From NCBI GenBank assembly GCA_016702645.1, contig JADJDP010000022.1, forward strand, positions 47,210-111,209: DNA of 64,000 nucleotides, given 5' to 3'. The stretch is from Flavobacteriales bacterium. Its GTDB lineage: Bacteria > Bacteroidota > Bacteroidia > Flavobacteriales_F > PHOS-HE28. A program made the position numbers and the translations under genes. Positions 1-9,404 of this stretch are shown here, piece by piece. The notes beneath the pieces were generated by a model that searched no databases, had not been told where the DNA came from, and saw nothing but the letters and a program-made list of their open reading frames with translations. The stretch's first letter is position 1. Every line of letters starts with the position of its first letter.

Positions 1-632
1 GCGATCCGGATACTTCGTGGGCAGGTAGTTCACGCTGCGGTCCTTCGGCGGGAAGTTGCGCCACCAGTAAGCATCGCTGTGCCAATCGGGCTTGCTGAAG
101 TAGGCTCCTGTCCACAACCCCTCCTTGCGGAAAGCGCTGAAGATCTCCTTCGTCACGTTCGCGCGTGGGTCATCGTGGAACGGCGTGTTGGGTGAAGTGA
201 TCCTGTAGTCCGTGGTCTTCGTATCGAACATGCAGAAGCCATCGTGGTGCTTGGTGGTGAAGACCATGTACTTCATACCCGCCTCCTTCGCAGCCTTGGC
301 CCATTTCGTCGGGTCGAATCGCACTGGATCGAAGGTGGTTTGCAGCGCTTCGTAGTTGCGCACGTATTCGTTAGGGTCCTTCCGTGGGACGGATCGCGGC
401 GGCACCAGCCTTCATCTTCCGGACAAATGCTCCAACTCTCCACGACGCCCCATTGGCTGTATGGGCCCCAGTGCATGAGCAGCCCGAACTTCAGGTCTTG
501 CCATTGATGGAGCTTCTGCTGAACGAGCGGGTCGGAGGGCTGGATGTAGGGTGCTTGCGCGATCAGACGATCGGAAAATGAAATGATCAGAAGATGGAAT
601 ACCAAGCACGCGATACTTCGGGCATTCGCCAT
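1..632 (-). CDS. alpha-L-fucosidase (GH29), N-terminal part, frameshifted, cut by window edge
   Basis: Secreted glycoside hydrolase expected to remove alpha-L-fucose from glycans. The start at 632 gives MANARSIACLVFHLLIISFS, a signal peptide ending near an Ala-Gln site. The next segment reads LKFGLLMHWGPYSQWGVVES, typical of the GH29 barrel entrance. Near 370-390 the frame changes, and the reading then continues as YEALQTTFDPVRFDPTKWAK and MKYMVFTTKHHDGFCMFDT, again classic GH29. The C-terminal part lies left of base 1. It sits directly behind the GH109-like gene with close spacing, suggesting a two-gene glycan-degradation operon. The single frame change may be an assembly indel rather than a real lesion. 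Confidence 0.8.
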
Positions 633-663
633 TTTCTCATTTTCTGATCCACTGATCATCTGA

Positions 664-2052
664 TCAATATTCATCGGTCAAACAGAACACAGCCTTTCGA
701 TCCTTCCACTTCCCCTCCGTGAAATCCGGGATCTCCTGCACTTGCCCGCCTTCGGCGATGCTCTTCTCGCTCAGCGGTGTGATCGCGTACCAAGTGGCCA
801 TGTCGTAGACGTCCAGCGGGAAGGGCTGTTTGCGTTTGATGCACTCGATGAACGCATGGTCCACGAAGAAGTCCATTCCTCCGTGGCCGGCTCCTTCCGC
901 CTGTGTCGCGTAGCGCTTCCACAGTGGATGGTCCCATTGCTCCAGAAGCGCTTTGCTGTTCTGCCAGCGGTGGTTATGCTCCATGGGCTTTTCGAAGTAC
1001 AGCATTCCTTGGTCGGTATCGCCCCAGCCGGTGTCCTGCCAAAGCCCCTCGGTGCCTTGCACCCGGAAGCCCAGGTTGTAGGGACGCTGCAACGTGGTGT
1101 CGTGCGTGAGCAGGATCGTTTCACCGTTGGCGCATTGGATCTGTGTGCTCACGATATCACCGCACTTGAACTCGACCGAAGCGCTCGGATGCGATGGCCC
1201 GCCCCGGGCATGCTCGCTGATGTACTTGTGCGCGCCGCGCGCTTTGCTGGCGACGCTGCTGAGCCGTGTGAGCCGGTTGCCACGGTTGATGTCCATCATC
1301 ACCGCGACCGGTCCGAGCCCGTGCGTGGGATAGAGTTCGCCGTTGCGGTCCACGTAATGCTGCGTGCGCCACTTCGCCTCGCTCCAGCCTTTCGCACCGA
1401 ACTCCACCCCATCGCCGTAGCCGTTCGGTGCGCCACTGTTGAAGAGCACGTGCCGCAGATCATGCTGGTATCCGCCTTGCGCATGCACCAGCTCCCCGAA
1501 TCTTCCGGCGTTCACCATGTTCATCACGGCCATCACATCACGGCGGTAGCACACGTTCTCCAGCATCATCAACGGTATCCCCGTGCGCTCACTGGTCTTC
1601 ACGATGTCCCAACAGTCCTGCAACTTCATTGCACCGCATACTTCCATGCCCACGATCTTGCCCGCTTCCATCGCAGCGACCCCTTGCTCGATGTGGTATT
1701 CCCACGGACTGCTGATGATCACCGCATCGATGTCATCGCGTTTCAGCAGTTCGCGGTAGTCGTCGTTGCCCTTGGTGTATTCGTGGGCTTTGTTCCGCTT
1801 AGCCTTCAGGAGCAGGTCTTGCGCCAGCGCCATCATCGCCGGATCGGGATCGTGCAGTGCGATGATCTCCACATCATCGCGCAGGACCAGTTCCGCCAGG
1901 TGGGTCTGCCCGCGCAGGCCCACGCCGATGAAGCCCAGGCGGACCTTGGTGTCACCGGGCTGGTAGAAAGCCCTCACGCTGCGGGGGATCAACCCCAGGC
2001 CAAGGATGGCTAGCGTGGTGTTGCGTATGAACGCTCGGCGGTCGTGGTCCAT
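664..2052 (-). CDS. Gfo/Idh/MocA-family oxidoreductase, GH109-like
   Basis: NAD-dependent oxidoreductase of about 462 residues. It resembles GH109 alpha-N-acetylgalactosaminidases, which hydrolyse via a transient NAD-dependent oxidation. The N-terminus carries a twin-arginine-like signal (RRAFIRN followed by a hydrophobic stretch), so export by Tat is plausible. A Rossmann nucleotide-binding motif GFIGVGLRGQ lies near residue 40. A segment MEVCGAMKLQDCWDIV near 135, plus the long YQHDLRHVLFNSG region, are typical of the GH109 branch rather than simple dehydrogenases. It is intact and followed closely by a GH29 fucosidase gene, which supports a role in host or algal glycan breakdown. The exact substrate cannot be read from the sequence. 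Confidence 0.8.
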   Translation of the reverse strand: MDHDRRAFIRNTTLAILGLGLIPRSVRAFYQPGDTKVRLGFIGVGLRGQTHLAELVLRDDVEIIALHDPDPAMMALAQDLLLKAKRNKAHEYTKGNDDYRELLKRDDIDAVIISSPWEYHIEQGVAAMEAGKIVGMEVCGAMKLQDCWDIVKTSERTGIPLMMLENVCYRRDVMAVMNMVNAGRFGELVHAQGGYQHDLRHVLFNSGAPNGYGDGVEFGAKGWSEAKWRTQHYVDRNGELYPTHGLGPVAVMMDINRGNRLTRLSSVASKARGAHKYISEHARGGPSHPSASVEFKCGDIVSTQIQCANGETILLTHDTTLQRPYNLGFRVQGTEGLWQDTGWGDTDQGMLYFEKPMEHNHRWQNSKALLEQWDHPLWKRYATQAEGAGHGGMDFFVDHAFIECIKRKQPFPLDVYDMATWYAITPLSEKSIAEGGQVQEIPDFTEGKWKDRKAVFCLTDEY

Positions 2053-2097
2053 GGCGGGAGTGTGGATGGCATGTGAAGATGCACCCTTTCCCGCAGA

Positions 2098-2721
2098 TCA
2101 CCCGAGCAATGGCCAGGGCGCGAGGACGCAACCGGCCACGCACCCAGCGCCAAGGACGAAACCAGTGTACACCTGTGCAGGCGTATGGTCGCTGGTGAGG
2201 AGGCGTGCGGTGCCGAGGGCCCCGGAAAGGAGCATGGCGCCGGCAATGGGAACCACGAAGGCGAGCTGGTGGACGAAGCCGAGCGCCAACAGCGCACCGA
2301 GCGCACCCCCTATGCCTACCATGTGAGCACTGATCTTCCAGCGGAGCGTGATGAGCGTGGTGAGCACCAGGGCGAGCGCTGCACCGATCATGAGCGACTG
2401 CACCAATGGATGCAACGGTGTGCGTGCGAGCAGGAACCAGGTCATGCCGTAGTACACCAGCGTCATGCAATACGGCGCTATACGCTCTTTGCGGTTGGGC
2501 ATCTGCAATCCGCTCACGAGACCGGACCGGATGAGCAGCAGGACGCTCGTGACGGGGAAGGCCACCGTCATCAAGGTCACCATGCCGAGCACGATGAGGC
2601 GCGTGCGCAGATCGAGGAAATAGCCCAGGTGCGGATCCAGCCAGAGAGCGAGCCCGAGCGTGTACACCGGCATGAAGAGCGGGTGCAGGAAGATGGACAG
2701 GAAGTGGGCGATGCTGAACAT
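2098..2721 (-). CDS. PAP2-like integral membrane protein
   Basis: Protein of 207 residues, almost entirely hydrophobic, with about six membrane segments. The pair KISAHMVG (about residue 128) and SDHTPAQVYTG (about residue 177) matches the second and third signature blocks of the PAP2 lipid-phosphatase superfamily, including the two histidines. The first signature (K-x6-RP) is represented only by MPNRKERIAP, so catalysis is uncertain. Members act on lipid phosphates at the inner membrane. It lies downstream of rpoN on the same strand, about 30 bases away, so co-transcription is possible. Confidence 0.65.
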   Translation of the reverse strand: MFSIAHFLSIFLHPLFMPVYTLGLALWLDPHLGYFLDLRTRLIVLGMVTLMTVAFPVTSVLLLIRSGLVSGLQMPNRKERIAPYCMTLVYYGMTWFLLARTPLHPLVQSLMIGAALALVLTTLITLRWKISAHMVGIGGALGALLALGFVHQLAFVVPIAGAMLLSGALGTARLLTSDHTPAQVYTGFVLGAGCVAGCVLAPWPLLG

Positions 2722-2752
2722 CGGTATCAGCTGCTCGCGTGGTTCCCGTTCT

Positions 2753-4210
2753 TCAAAGTTCCTTCCTCAAGCGTGCCACCGGAACGCTCAACTGTTCACG
2801 GTACTTGGCCACCGTGCGCCGCGCGATGTTGTAGCCCTTGCTCTTCAGGAGTGCGGTCAGCTCATCGTCGGTGAGGGGCTTCTGCTTGTTCTCTGCTTCG
2901 ATCGCGTCCTTCAGGATCTTCTTCACTTCGCGCGTGCTCACCTCCTCACCCGCCTCGTTGGTGAGGCTCTCGCTGAAGAAGAACTTCAGCAGGATGGTGC
3001 CGTAGTTGGTCTGCACGTACTTGCTGTTGGCCACGCGGCTGATGGTGCTGATGTCCAAATGCACCTTTTCGGCGATGTCCTTCAGGATCATCGGCTTCAA
3101 CTTGGTCTCATCGCCGGTGAGGAAGAACTCGCGTTGGTGCTCCATGATGGCCTCCATGGTCACCAGCAAGGTGTGCTGTCGCTGCTTGATCGCATCGATG
3201 AACCACTTCGCACTGTCGAGCTTCTGCTTGATGAACTGCAGCGCTTCACGGCTCTCCTTGTCCTTCTTGTTGCGCTGGTACTCGGCGATCATCTCCCGGT
3301 ACGCCTTGCTCACGCGCAGCTCCGGCGCATTGCGTCCGTTCAGCGAGAGTTCCAATTGTCCGTCGATCGCCATCACGCTGAAGTCCGGGATGATCTCCTG
3401 CACGGGCTTGCTCGTTTCCCGTTGCGTGTTGCCGGGCTTCGGGTTCAGGTGTACGATCAGCTCGATGGCACCCTTCAATGCATCCTCATCGATCTCCAGG
3501 CGCTCGAGGATGCGATCGTAGTGCTTCTTGGAAAAGGCCTCGAAATTCTTGTCGAGGATCTCCTCCGCGATACGCTGGTCCAGGCTGTGCGGCATCCGGC
3601 GCACTTGCAGCAGGAGGCACTCGCGCAGGTCGCGTGCGCCCGTTCCCGCCGGGTCCAGGGCTTGCACCTCCTTCAATGCCTTCTCCAGTTCTTCCTTGGT
3701 GGCGCTCACGTTCTGCGTGAAAGCGAGGTCGTTCACGATGGCGTCCAGGTCGCGGCGGAGATAACCGTCCTCGTCCATGTTCCCGATCAGGTGTTCGGCG
3801 AGCATCTCGGTGCGCTCATCGCAATTGCGCAAGGCGAGTTGTGCGCGCAAGGCATCTTGGAAGGTGGTGCCGCCGCTCAGGGGGATCTCCCGCTCCTCGT
3901 TGTCCGGCCCGGTGTTCTTCACGCTCAGCTTGTAGTCCGGCGTGTCGTCGTCCGGGAAGTAATCGCTCATGTCGAAATCGTCGCGCTCGTTCTCCTCGTC
4001 CGTCGATTCGTTCTCCGCGATCGCCTGTTCTTCGGTGGGCTCGTCCGCCTCATCGTTGTCCTCGCCCTCTTCCAGCGCGGGGTTGTCCTCGATCTCCTGC
4101 TTGATGCGCTGCTCCATATCGATCGTGGGCAGCTGCAGCATCTTCATCAGCTGGATCTGCTGCGGACTCAGCTTCTGCTGGAGCTTGAGGTAAAGGCCTT
4201 GTTTGAGCAT
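2753..4210 (-). CDS. rpoN: RNA polymerase sigma-54 factor
   Basis: Alternative sigma factor that directs RNA polymerase to -24/-12 promoters and needs AAA+ activators. The 485-residue length is normal. Region I at the N-terminus is glutamine/leucine rich (LQQKLSPQQIQLMKMLQLP), followed by the acidic region II (about 55-115), the core-binding domain and the helix-turn-helix region. The C-terminal RpoN box reads ARRTVAKYRE near residue 467, an exact family hallmark that contacts the -24 element. The gene is intact and divergent from the LytS-type kinase, sharing a 148-base intergenic region. Confidence 0.97.
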   Translation of the reverse strand: MLKQGLYLKLQQKLSPQQIQLMKMLQLPTIDMEQRIKQEIEDNPALEEGEDNDEADEPTEEQAIAENESTDEENERDDFDMSDYFPDDDTPDYKLSVKNTGPDNEEREIPLSGGTTFQDALRAQLALRNCDERTEMLAEHLIGNMDEDGYLRRDLDAIVNDLAFTQNVSATKEELEKALKEVQALDPAGTGARDLRECLLLQVRRMPHSLDQRIAEEILDKNFEAFSKKHYDRILERLEIDEDALKGAIELIVHLNPKPGNTQRETSKPVQEIIPDFSVMAIDGQLELSLNGRNAPELRVSKAYREMIAEYQRNKKDKESREALQFIKQKLDSAKWFIDAIKQRQHTLLVTMEAIMEHQREFFLTGDETKLKPMILKDIAEKVHLDISTISRVANSKYVQTNYGTILLKFFFSESLTNEAGEEVSTREVKKILKDAIEAENKQKPLTDDELTALLKSKGYNIARRTVAKYREQLSVPVARLRKEL

Positions 4211-4358
4211 TGCGGGGCGAAATTACGGGCCACCGATGGGCAGGCCATCGCTACAGAGCGCTCTTTCTGCCCCGTCATCGGATCGCGCCCGATCGATCGC
4301 CCCCGGCGCATGCTCGACGATGAAGATGCGCACGCGTCCATCCGCTAGGTTTACCGCG

Positions 4359-6284
4359 ATGGAACATGGTCGCAGCATGCTGGGCTCGCTCGCTGCAGCG
4401 GTTGTCCTCTTTTCCTGTGAAGGACCAAGGGAGGAGGCTGCTGCCGTCACGGACTTCGGGCTCGATAGCACGAGTTACCGCAAGGAGCTGGACGATGCGC
4501 GTGATGCGGTGATGAACGGCGACCACGCCAGGTCGGACTCGCTGGCACGGGTGGTGATCGCGGGAAGCTCCGCCCCGGAGCGCAGCAAACAGCTCATGAT
4601 GGCCTATTCGGCGCTCGGCCACTGTAAACAAGCCCAACGGGAGCTGGACAGCGCCTACCACTACTTCGAGCGCGGTCTGCGTATCGCCGAGCGGTACGAG
4701 CAGGACCAGCATGTCGCGATCGCACTGAACAACATGGCGACGGTGATGCAGGACAAGGGCGATTACGAAATGGCCCTGTTGCACCTCCTGCGTTCCCGCG
4801 ATCTGCGCCGCGCGCTCGGTGATAGCGCCGGGCTGGCCAAGAGCTGGAACAACCTCGGCATCCTGCTCACGCGCAAGAACGATACGCTTGCCGCCATGGA
4901 GGCGTTCCGTACCGCGGTGGCCATCAACGAACGCAGCGGCGATAGTTCTTCGTGGAGCAAGAGCCTTGCGAACCGTGCCGTGGTCGAAATGGACATGCTG
5001 CGGTACGATACCGCCTTGGTGCTATTGCAACGCGCCATGGCGGTGCGGCCGCGCGCTGCCTTTGGGAGAAGCACGGCCTACTTCGCCACCAACATGGCCC
5101 TTGCGCACGAAGGCTTGGGCCGGACCGAGGAAGCGAAGCGGTTCTATGAACAAGCCATCCAGGAGGCCATCGCCGAGGAAGACCTTGTCACGCAAGGGGC
5201 CACGCGGCACTACCTGGCGGACCTCCTCATTCGCGAAGGGGACCACCGGCTCGCGCGCAACCACTTGGACACTTCGCTCTCGCTCGCACGGAGCAATGGA
5301 GCATTGGAGGATGTGAAGGAGGCCCATCTCTCCTTCGCGCGCTCGTTCGAAGCAACGGGAGAGTTCGAACAGGCCTATCGACACTATCGCGCGTACCATG
5401 CGCTGGCCGATTCGCTCATGAACGCCGACAAGGACCGGACCATGAGCGAGCTGTTGGTGAAGAACGAAGTGGACCGCACGCGCCGGGAGAACGCTGCGTT
5501 GCGGGCATCGGAGGAAGTGGCGCAGGCCGAAGCCCGTGCCCACCAATGGCAGGCCGCGATCGCCGTTGTGCTGGCCCTGGCCGTGGCGATCGTGGCGTGG
5601 GCGCTCCACCAACGAACACGCGAGCGCGCCAGGAGGCGCGAGGCCGAGCTGGAGCAACAGGCCCTGCGCTTGCAGATGGACCCCCATTTCCTCTTCAATG
5701 CCCTCAACACGATCCCCGGCTTGTATGCCAGTGCCGACAGTCGCACCGCCACGGCTTACGTGGGCCACCTCTCGAACCTGTTGCGCCTGATCCTGGAGAC
5801 ATCACGCAAAGTGCAGGTGCCCTTGCGACAGGAGTTGGAACTGCTGGAGCACTATCTGCACGTGAGCGCTTCGCGGCACCCCGATGTCTTCTCCTACGCC
5901 ATCCATGTTGATCCGACCATTGATGCGGATACGGTGACGATACCGCCCATGCTCCTGCAACCACTGGTGGAGAACGCCATCCTGCATGGTCTGGTACCGC
6001 GCAAGCAGGGAGGAATGCTCGAAGTGGACATCAGCCGCGTGAACGGAACGCTCACATCGCGCGTGCGCGACAACGGCATCGGCCGTGCGGCCAGCGCGCG
6101 TGCGAACGGCACCACCCTGGAAGGCTCCCGTGGGATCGCCATCACCGCCGAGCGCATGCGCCAGTACAACCAGGGACGCACTGCCCAGGATGGCTTGCGG
6201 ATCCTGGATCTTCATGACGACCAAGGGCGGCCATGCGGCACCGAGGTGGTCGTGCGCACCGTGATCAACGAAGCATGGTCATGA
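4359..6284 (+). CDS. LytS-type sensor histidine kinase with TPR repeats
   Basis: Predicted membrane histidine kinase of the His_kinase family (641 residues from the ATG at 4359). The N-terminus (GSLAAAVVLFSCEGP) looks like a lipoprotein-type signal. It is followed by tetratricopeptide repeats (about 60-340), a coiled segment and one membrane helix near residue 394. The phosphoacceptor box is MDPHFLFNALNT near 439, and the N-box of the ATPase domain is PLVENAILHGL. Its last codons overlap the LytTR regulator by ATGA, so the two form a translationally coupled pair. An upstream in-frame ATG at 4203 would overlap rpoN and adds a non-signal sequence, so 4359 is preferred. The signal sensed is unknown. 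Confidence 0.9.
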   Translation: MEHGRSMLGSLAAAVVLFSCEGPREEAAAVTDFGLDSTSYRKELDDARDAVMNGDHARSDSLARVVIAGSSAPERSKQLMMAYSALGHCKQAQRELDSAYHYFERGLRIAERYEQDQHVAIALNNMATVMQDKGDYEMALLHLLRSRDLRRALGDSAGLAKSWNNLGILLTRKNDTLAAMEAFRTAVAINERSGDSSSWSKSLANRAVVEMDMLRYDTALVLLQRAMAVRPRAAFGRSTAYFATNMALAHEGLGRTEEAKRFYEQAIQEAIAEEDLVTQGATRHYLADLLIREGDHRLARNHLDTSLSLARSNGALEDVKEAHLSFARSFEATGEFEQAYRHYRAYHALADSLMNADKDRTMSELLVKNEVDRTRRENAALRASEEVAQAEARAHQWQAAIAVVLALAVAIVAWALHQRTRERARRREAELEQQALRLQMDPHFLFNALNTIPGLYASADSRTATAYVGHLSNLLRLILETSRKVQVPLRQELELLEHYLHVSASRHPDVFSYAIHVDPTIDADTVTIPPMLLQPLVENAILHGLVPRKQGGMLEVDISRVNGTLTSRVRDNGIGRAASARANGTTLEGSRGIAITAERMRQYNQGRTAQDGLRILDLHDDQGRPCGTEVVVRTVINEAWS

Positions 6285-7021
6285 CGCCCCGCATCCTCAT
6301 CGTGGACGACGAAGCGCCGGCGCGCGCCACCGTGCTCGAAGCGCTCGCCGCTTGCGAAGCCGCGCATACCGTTGTGGGCGAGGCGGGTGGTAGGGAGGAG
6401 GCGATCAAGCTGATGGAAAAGCTGCGGCCCGATGTGGTGCTGCTCGATATCCGCTTGGGCGATGGCACGGGCTTCGAAGTGCTGGAGCGCACGAAGTGGA
6501 AGGGTGCGCAAGTGATCTTCATCACCGCCTACGATCAATACGCCATCCGCGCTTTCCGATGCGCCGCGGTGGACTACCTGCTGAAACCCGTGGATGCCGA
6601 ACTGCTCGGACAGGCGTTGCGCCGTGTGCGCGTGGAAGGTGCATCCACCTCACCGGCCGTGGAAGCCCTCCTGCGCAACATTGCACGACCGGACGAGGAA
6701 CGCATCGTGGTGCCCTGTGCCGAAGGCATCCATGTGCTCGCACCCAAGAACATCCTGCGCTGCGAGGCCGACGGCAACTACACACGCTTGCTCACGGTGG
6801 AAGGAGAGCGCCTTGTAACGGCGCGCACCTTGAAGGACTTCGAGGAAATGCTCGCGCCGCACCGCTTCGAGCGCGTACACATGAGCCACTTGGTGAACCT
6901 GCTGCATGTGCGCAAGTTCCTGCACCGCGATGGTGGTACGCTCGTGCTCGATGACGGAACGCAAGTACCCGTTTCGCAGCGCAAGCGCCAGCAGGTGATC
7001 GATGCGCTGGGGCGGATGTGA
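6281..7021 (+). CDS. LytTR-family response regulator
   Basis: Partner of the kinase immediately upstream. The receiver domain (1-115) has the acidic pair in LIVDDEAPAR, the phospho-Asp in VVLLDIRLGDG and the lysine in YLLKPV. The C-terminal LytTR DNA-binding domain (about 140-246) includes FERVHMSHLVNLLHVRKF. The ATG at 6281 overlaps the kinase stop (ATGA); an in-frame ATG at 6275 adds only two residues. Such regulators bind paired direct repeats through beta-strand contacts. Intact. Confidence 0.92.
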   Translation: MTPRILIVDDEAPARATVLEALAACEAAHTVVGEAGGREEAIKLMEKLRPDVVLLDIRLGDGTGFEVLERTKWKGAQVIFITAYDQYAIRAFRCAAVDYLLKPVDAELLGQALRRVRVEGASTSPAVEALLRNIARPDEERIVVPCAEGIHVLAPKNILRCEADGNYTRLLTVEGERLVTARTLKDFEEMLAPHRFERVHMSHLVNLLHVRKFLHRDGGTLVLDDGTQVPVSQRKRQQVIDALGRM

Positions 7022-7229
7022 ACGGGCGTTCGATGGCATTCCGTTCCATCGCCAAGCACAGCAGGGGCTCTACCAGCACTTCAGCAGGAACACCGAAGTA
7101 GGAAAACCCTGCGGAAGTATTGAACGGGGCATAAGGACAGCAAGTGCAGTTGGTGAAGTGCGGCTGACCGCACCCCGCTGCTATCTTCTGCGCACGGCGA
7201 TCGACGGCCATTCCGTCAACGCTGCTTTC

Positions 7230-7635
7230 ATGCAATTCAAGAAGGGGGCCTTGGTGCCGTACGCGGGTGTGGTGTACCGCGTGGAGAAAGCGGATGTGTT
7301 CAACGGGCATGTGTGCTACTTGCTGCTGGACCCGCAGGGCGTGGCGCAACCGGTGGCGCACGCACAGCATTCCTTCATCGTGGAGGAGATCAAACGGATG
7401 GCGCGCTTCCAAGTGCGCGACAAATTCACCATCCAAGGCTACTTCGGTTGGAGGCGTGAAAGAGCGCTGGTGGGGCAGCGTGCGCGGCTGCGTGATGTAC
7501 CGCTTGAACGACAACGGAGATGAGCACCGCGTATCCATACGCATGAGCCAGGACGAACTACTGAAGCATGAACAAGTAACAGCCGAAGAGATGGCGCGCT
7601 ACGCCGCCAGCTCGATGGGCGGCAAACCTTCGTAA
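7230..7635 (+). CDS. conserved hypothetical protein, frameshifted
   Basis: No family recognised. The first reading frame gives MQFKKGALVPYAGVVYRVEK and continues to QVRDKFTIQGYFG. Near 7440-7460 the frame changes, and the reading resumes as KERWWGSVRGCVMYRLNDNG and ends MARYAASSMGGKPS. Both parts look coding and together give about 134 residues, apparently soluble. The 3' end overlaps the convergent SRAP gene by about 37 bases. The 208 bases between the LytTR gene and this start hold nothing recognisable. One indel explains the break. Confidence 0.5.
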
Positions 7636-8317
7636 TCGAACTCCGCGGCCACCTCGGAACGTTCCGATCCACGCCGCGTTGCGTGAGCAACTTGCTCACC
7701 GTGTGGTAGCGCATCACCTGGTGCGGTATGGGCACGGCGAAGTCCACGAAGCTCTTCTCGTCGAAGTCGTTCTCCAAGAACGCCTCCGCGAAACCACCGG
7801 GCAATATGAGCGGCTGGCGCGCTGCGCTGTTGTGGATCTGCCGCATGAGCTCGTTGGCCTCGGTGGTCACCACGCTGAAGGTGCGCGTGGCCGCATTGTA
7901 GATGCCGGCGAAATACCAGAACGCACTTTCCTTGGGCTGGATGAGATAAGGTATGCGCAGCTTGCCCACGTGCCGGTGCTCGTAGAAACCCGTCACGGGC
8001 ACCAGACAGCGCAGCTTCTGTTGCATGGCCTCCGCGTACAATTTGCCGGTGTACACGTTCTCGCACCGCGCGTTGTAGGTGCCGTAGGTGGCAATGAACT
8101 TCACCGGGTCGCTCTCCACATGCGGGGGCAGGTAGCCCCATTGCATGGCTTGCACCACATCGGGTTCCTGCGCCGTTATCACCGGCCACAGCGGGCGGTC
8201 GAAGGTGCTGGCGCTCCACTTGCGCTCCCACCTGCGTTGCACCTCGTTCAGGATCCGCTTGTTGGCCGCTACGCCGAAGTGGTCGAACTCCAGTGTGAGT
8301 TGCATGTTGACGCACAT
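7599..8317 (-). CDS. SOS response-associated peptidase-like (SRAP/HMCES/YedK) protein, frameshifted near C-terminus
   Basis: SRAP-domain protein; the family protects abasic sites in single-stranded DNA by forming a covalent thiazolidine with its N-terminal cysteine. The start at 8317 gives MCVNM, placing Cys at position 2 as required after Met removal. Family motifs follow: YNARCENV, CLVPVTGFYEHR, IHNSAARQPLIL and YHTVSKLL. Near 7670 the frame changes, and the natural end reads RSEVAAEFDYEGLPPIELAA with a stop at 7599. About 238 residues. The MCGR-type start is altered to MCVN, but the catalytic Cys2 is kept. Confidence 0.85.
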
Positions 8318-8405
8318 GGTGGCAAGGTAAAAGGGGGGAGGGACGGGACCGACCAGCGGAGACCCTGCAATCGAAATGAGTGCGACGGTCCTCGAACGCG
8401 AACGT

Positions 8406-8807
8406 TCAAGCAGGGAGCACCAAGCCGCACTGTTGCACCTTCGCATCGGGTGCGCAGGACGTTGTGCAACCGCTCACCGCAGTGCGCAGCGTTTCGCGCA
8501 AGCGGATCAGGTCCGCGATCTTCTGTTCTATGTCCACCACCTTCTCGTTCACCTTGTCGCTCATGGTGGCGCAGGTGGCCTTGTCCATCTCCACCAGGTC
8601 CAGGATCTCCTGTGTTTCGTTCAGCGTGAAACCCATCGCCTTGATGCGCTTGATGGTGAGCAGGCGCTCCAGCACCGCATCCGGATATTCCTTGTAGTTG
8701 TTCTCGCGACGCGCTTTGCGCGGCACTTCGATCAGGCCGTGCTTCTCGTAGAAGCGGATGGTGTCGCGGGTGAAACCGGTGCGTTGGGCGAGTTGACCGA
8801 TGAGCAT
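8406..8807 (-). CDS. MerR-family metal-type transcriptional regulator
   Basis: Protein of 133 residues. The N-terminal winged helix-turn-helix (IGQLAQRTGFTRDTIRFYEK) is followed by the dimerisation coiled coil (about 80-115). Cysteines occur at the start of the coil (DKATCATM) and in the C-terminal loop (SGCTTSCAPDAKVQQCG), the positions used by mercury, copper and zinc sensors to bind metal. It lies just downstream of a Cys-rich lipoprotein gene on the same strand, and the MerR-type dyad promoter at 9342-9373 precedes that gene. The pair is therefore likely a metal-responsive operon that regulates itself. The metal cannot be assigned. Confidence 0.88.
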   Translation of the reverse strand: MLIGQLAQRTGFTRDTIRFYEKHGLIEVPRKARRENNYKEYPDAVLERLLTIKRIKAMGFTLNETQEILDLVEMDKATCATMSDKVNEKVVDIEQKIADLIRLRETLRTAVSGCTTSCAPDAKVQQCGLVLPA

Positions 8808-8834
8808 GGCAAGGACTTGGGTACACGAAGTTCG

Positions 8835-9334
8835 CTACTGCATCCAACCCAGCCTTCGCAGTCCCGCGCCGATCTCGGCCTTCGCATCGCCACCGGTAAC
8901 GCGCAGCTCCTGCGTGCCATTGCCGGTGACCACCGCCCACGTGAAGGTGGCGCAGCACTTCCGCTCGAAGGCCGCTATCTCTTCCAGTTGCGCGGTGAAG
9001 GCGGACGGTTCGCGGAATACGAAGGCGTAGCCATCCGGCAGTTCGTTGGTGGCAACGGCTTTCGCGAAGACGCTCTCCTTCAGCTTGGCGGCCCGCTCGC
9101 TCTGTGCCCTCAGCGCTGAGCGTGCAGGAATGCACCAGCTCGTCGCCAGCTTCGGCATGGTCCCCGGCGCAAGCTCGGGTGCGATGTACCGCCGCATTTT
9201 GCCGCAGGTGGCGGAGGCGCTGGCTTCGTCCTTTCCGCCGAAGCATTTGTCTGCGGCATTGCAGGAGCAGCAGCTTGTGGCCATGATGAGTGCTGCCCCA
9301 AGAGCTGCGTAATGGTGAGTGGTTTCGCGTTCAT
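8835..9334 (-). CDS. Cys-rich putative lipoprotein, frameshifted near the start
   Basis: Unrecognised protein of about 165 residues. The start at 9334 reads MNAKPLTITQLLG. After a one-base change in a run of G near 9300 it continues as AALIMATSCCSCNAADKCFG, which completes a lipoprotein-like signal peptide with a cysteine cluster. Later parts include ATCGKMRRY, LEEIAAFERKCCATFTWAVV and a soluble C-terminal domain. The density of cysteines and the MerR gene 28 bases downstream suggest metal binding or detoxification; this is inference from context. The missing G fits a homopolymer assembly error. Confidence 0.55.
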
Positions 9335-9341
9335 GGCCACG

Positions 9342-9373
9342 ATCTTAAACAGTGGAGTGCGGTCCACTGTCAA
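9342..9373 (-). promoter_or_regulatory. MerR-type promoter with dyad operator
   Basis: Reading on the minus strand, a -35 hexamer TTGACA (9373-9368) and a -10-like TAAGAT (9347-9342) are separated by 20 bases, longer than the usual 17. Between and over them lies a perfect 8-bp inverted repeat, ACAGTGGA and TCCACTGT, with a 6-base spacer (9349-9370). An over-long spacer filled by a dyad is the hallmark of promoters activated by MerR proteins through DNA untwisting. It starts 8 bases upstream of the Cys-rich lipoprotein ATG. Confidence 0.75.
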
Positions 9374-9404
9374 GCGGAAATGCTGAAAGCCTTGCCGGGC
9401 GCGG

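Noticed and set aside
742..2013. Long plus-strand open frames opposite rpoN, the GH109 gene and the RND gene
   Set aside because: Antisense shadows caused by high third-position GC; they lack motifs, and the opposite strand carries well-conserved proteins.
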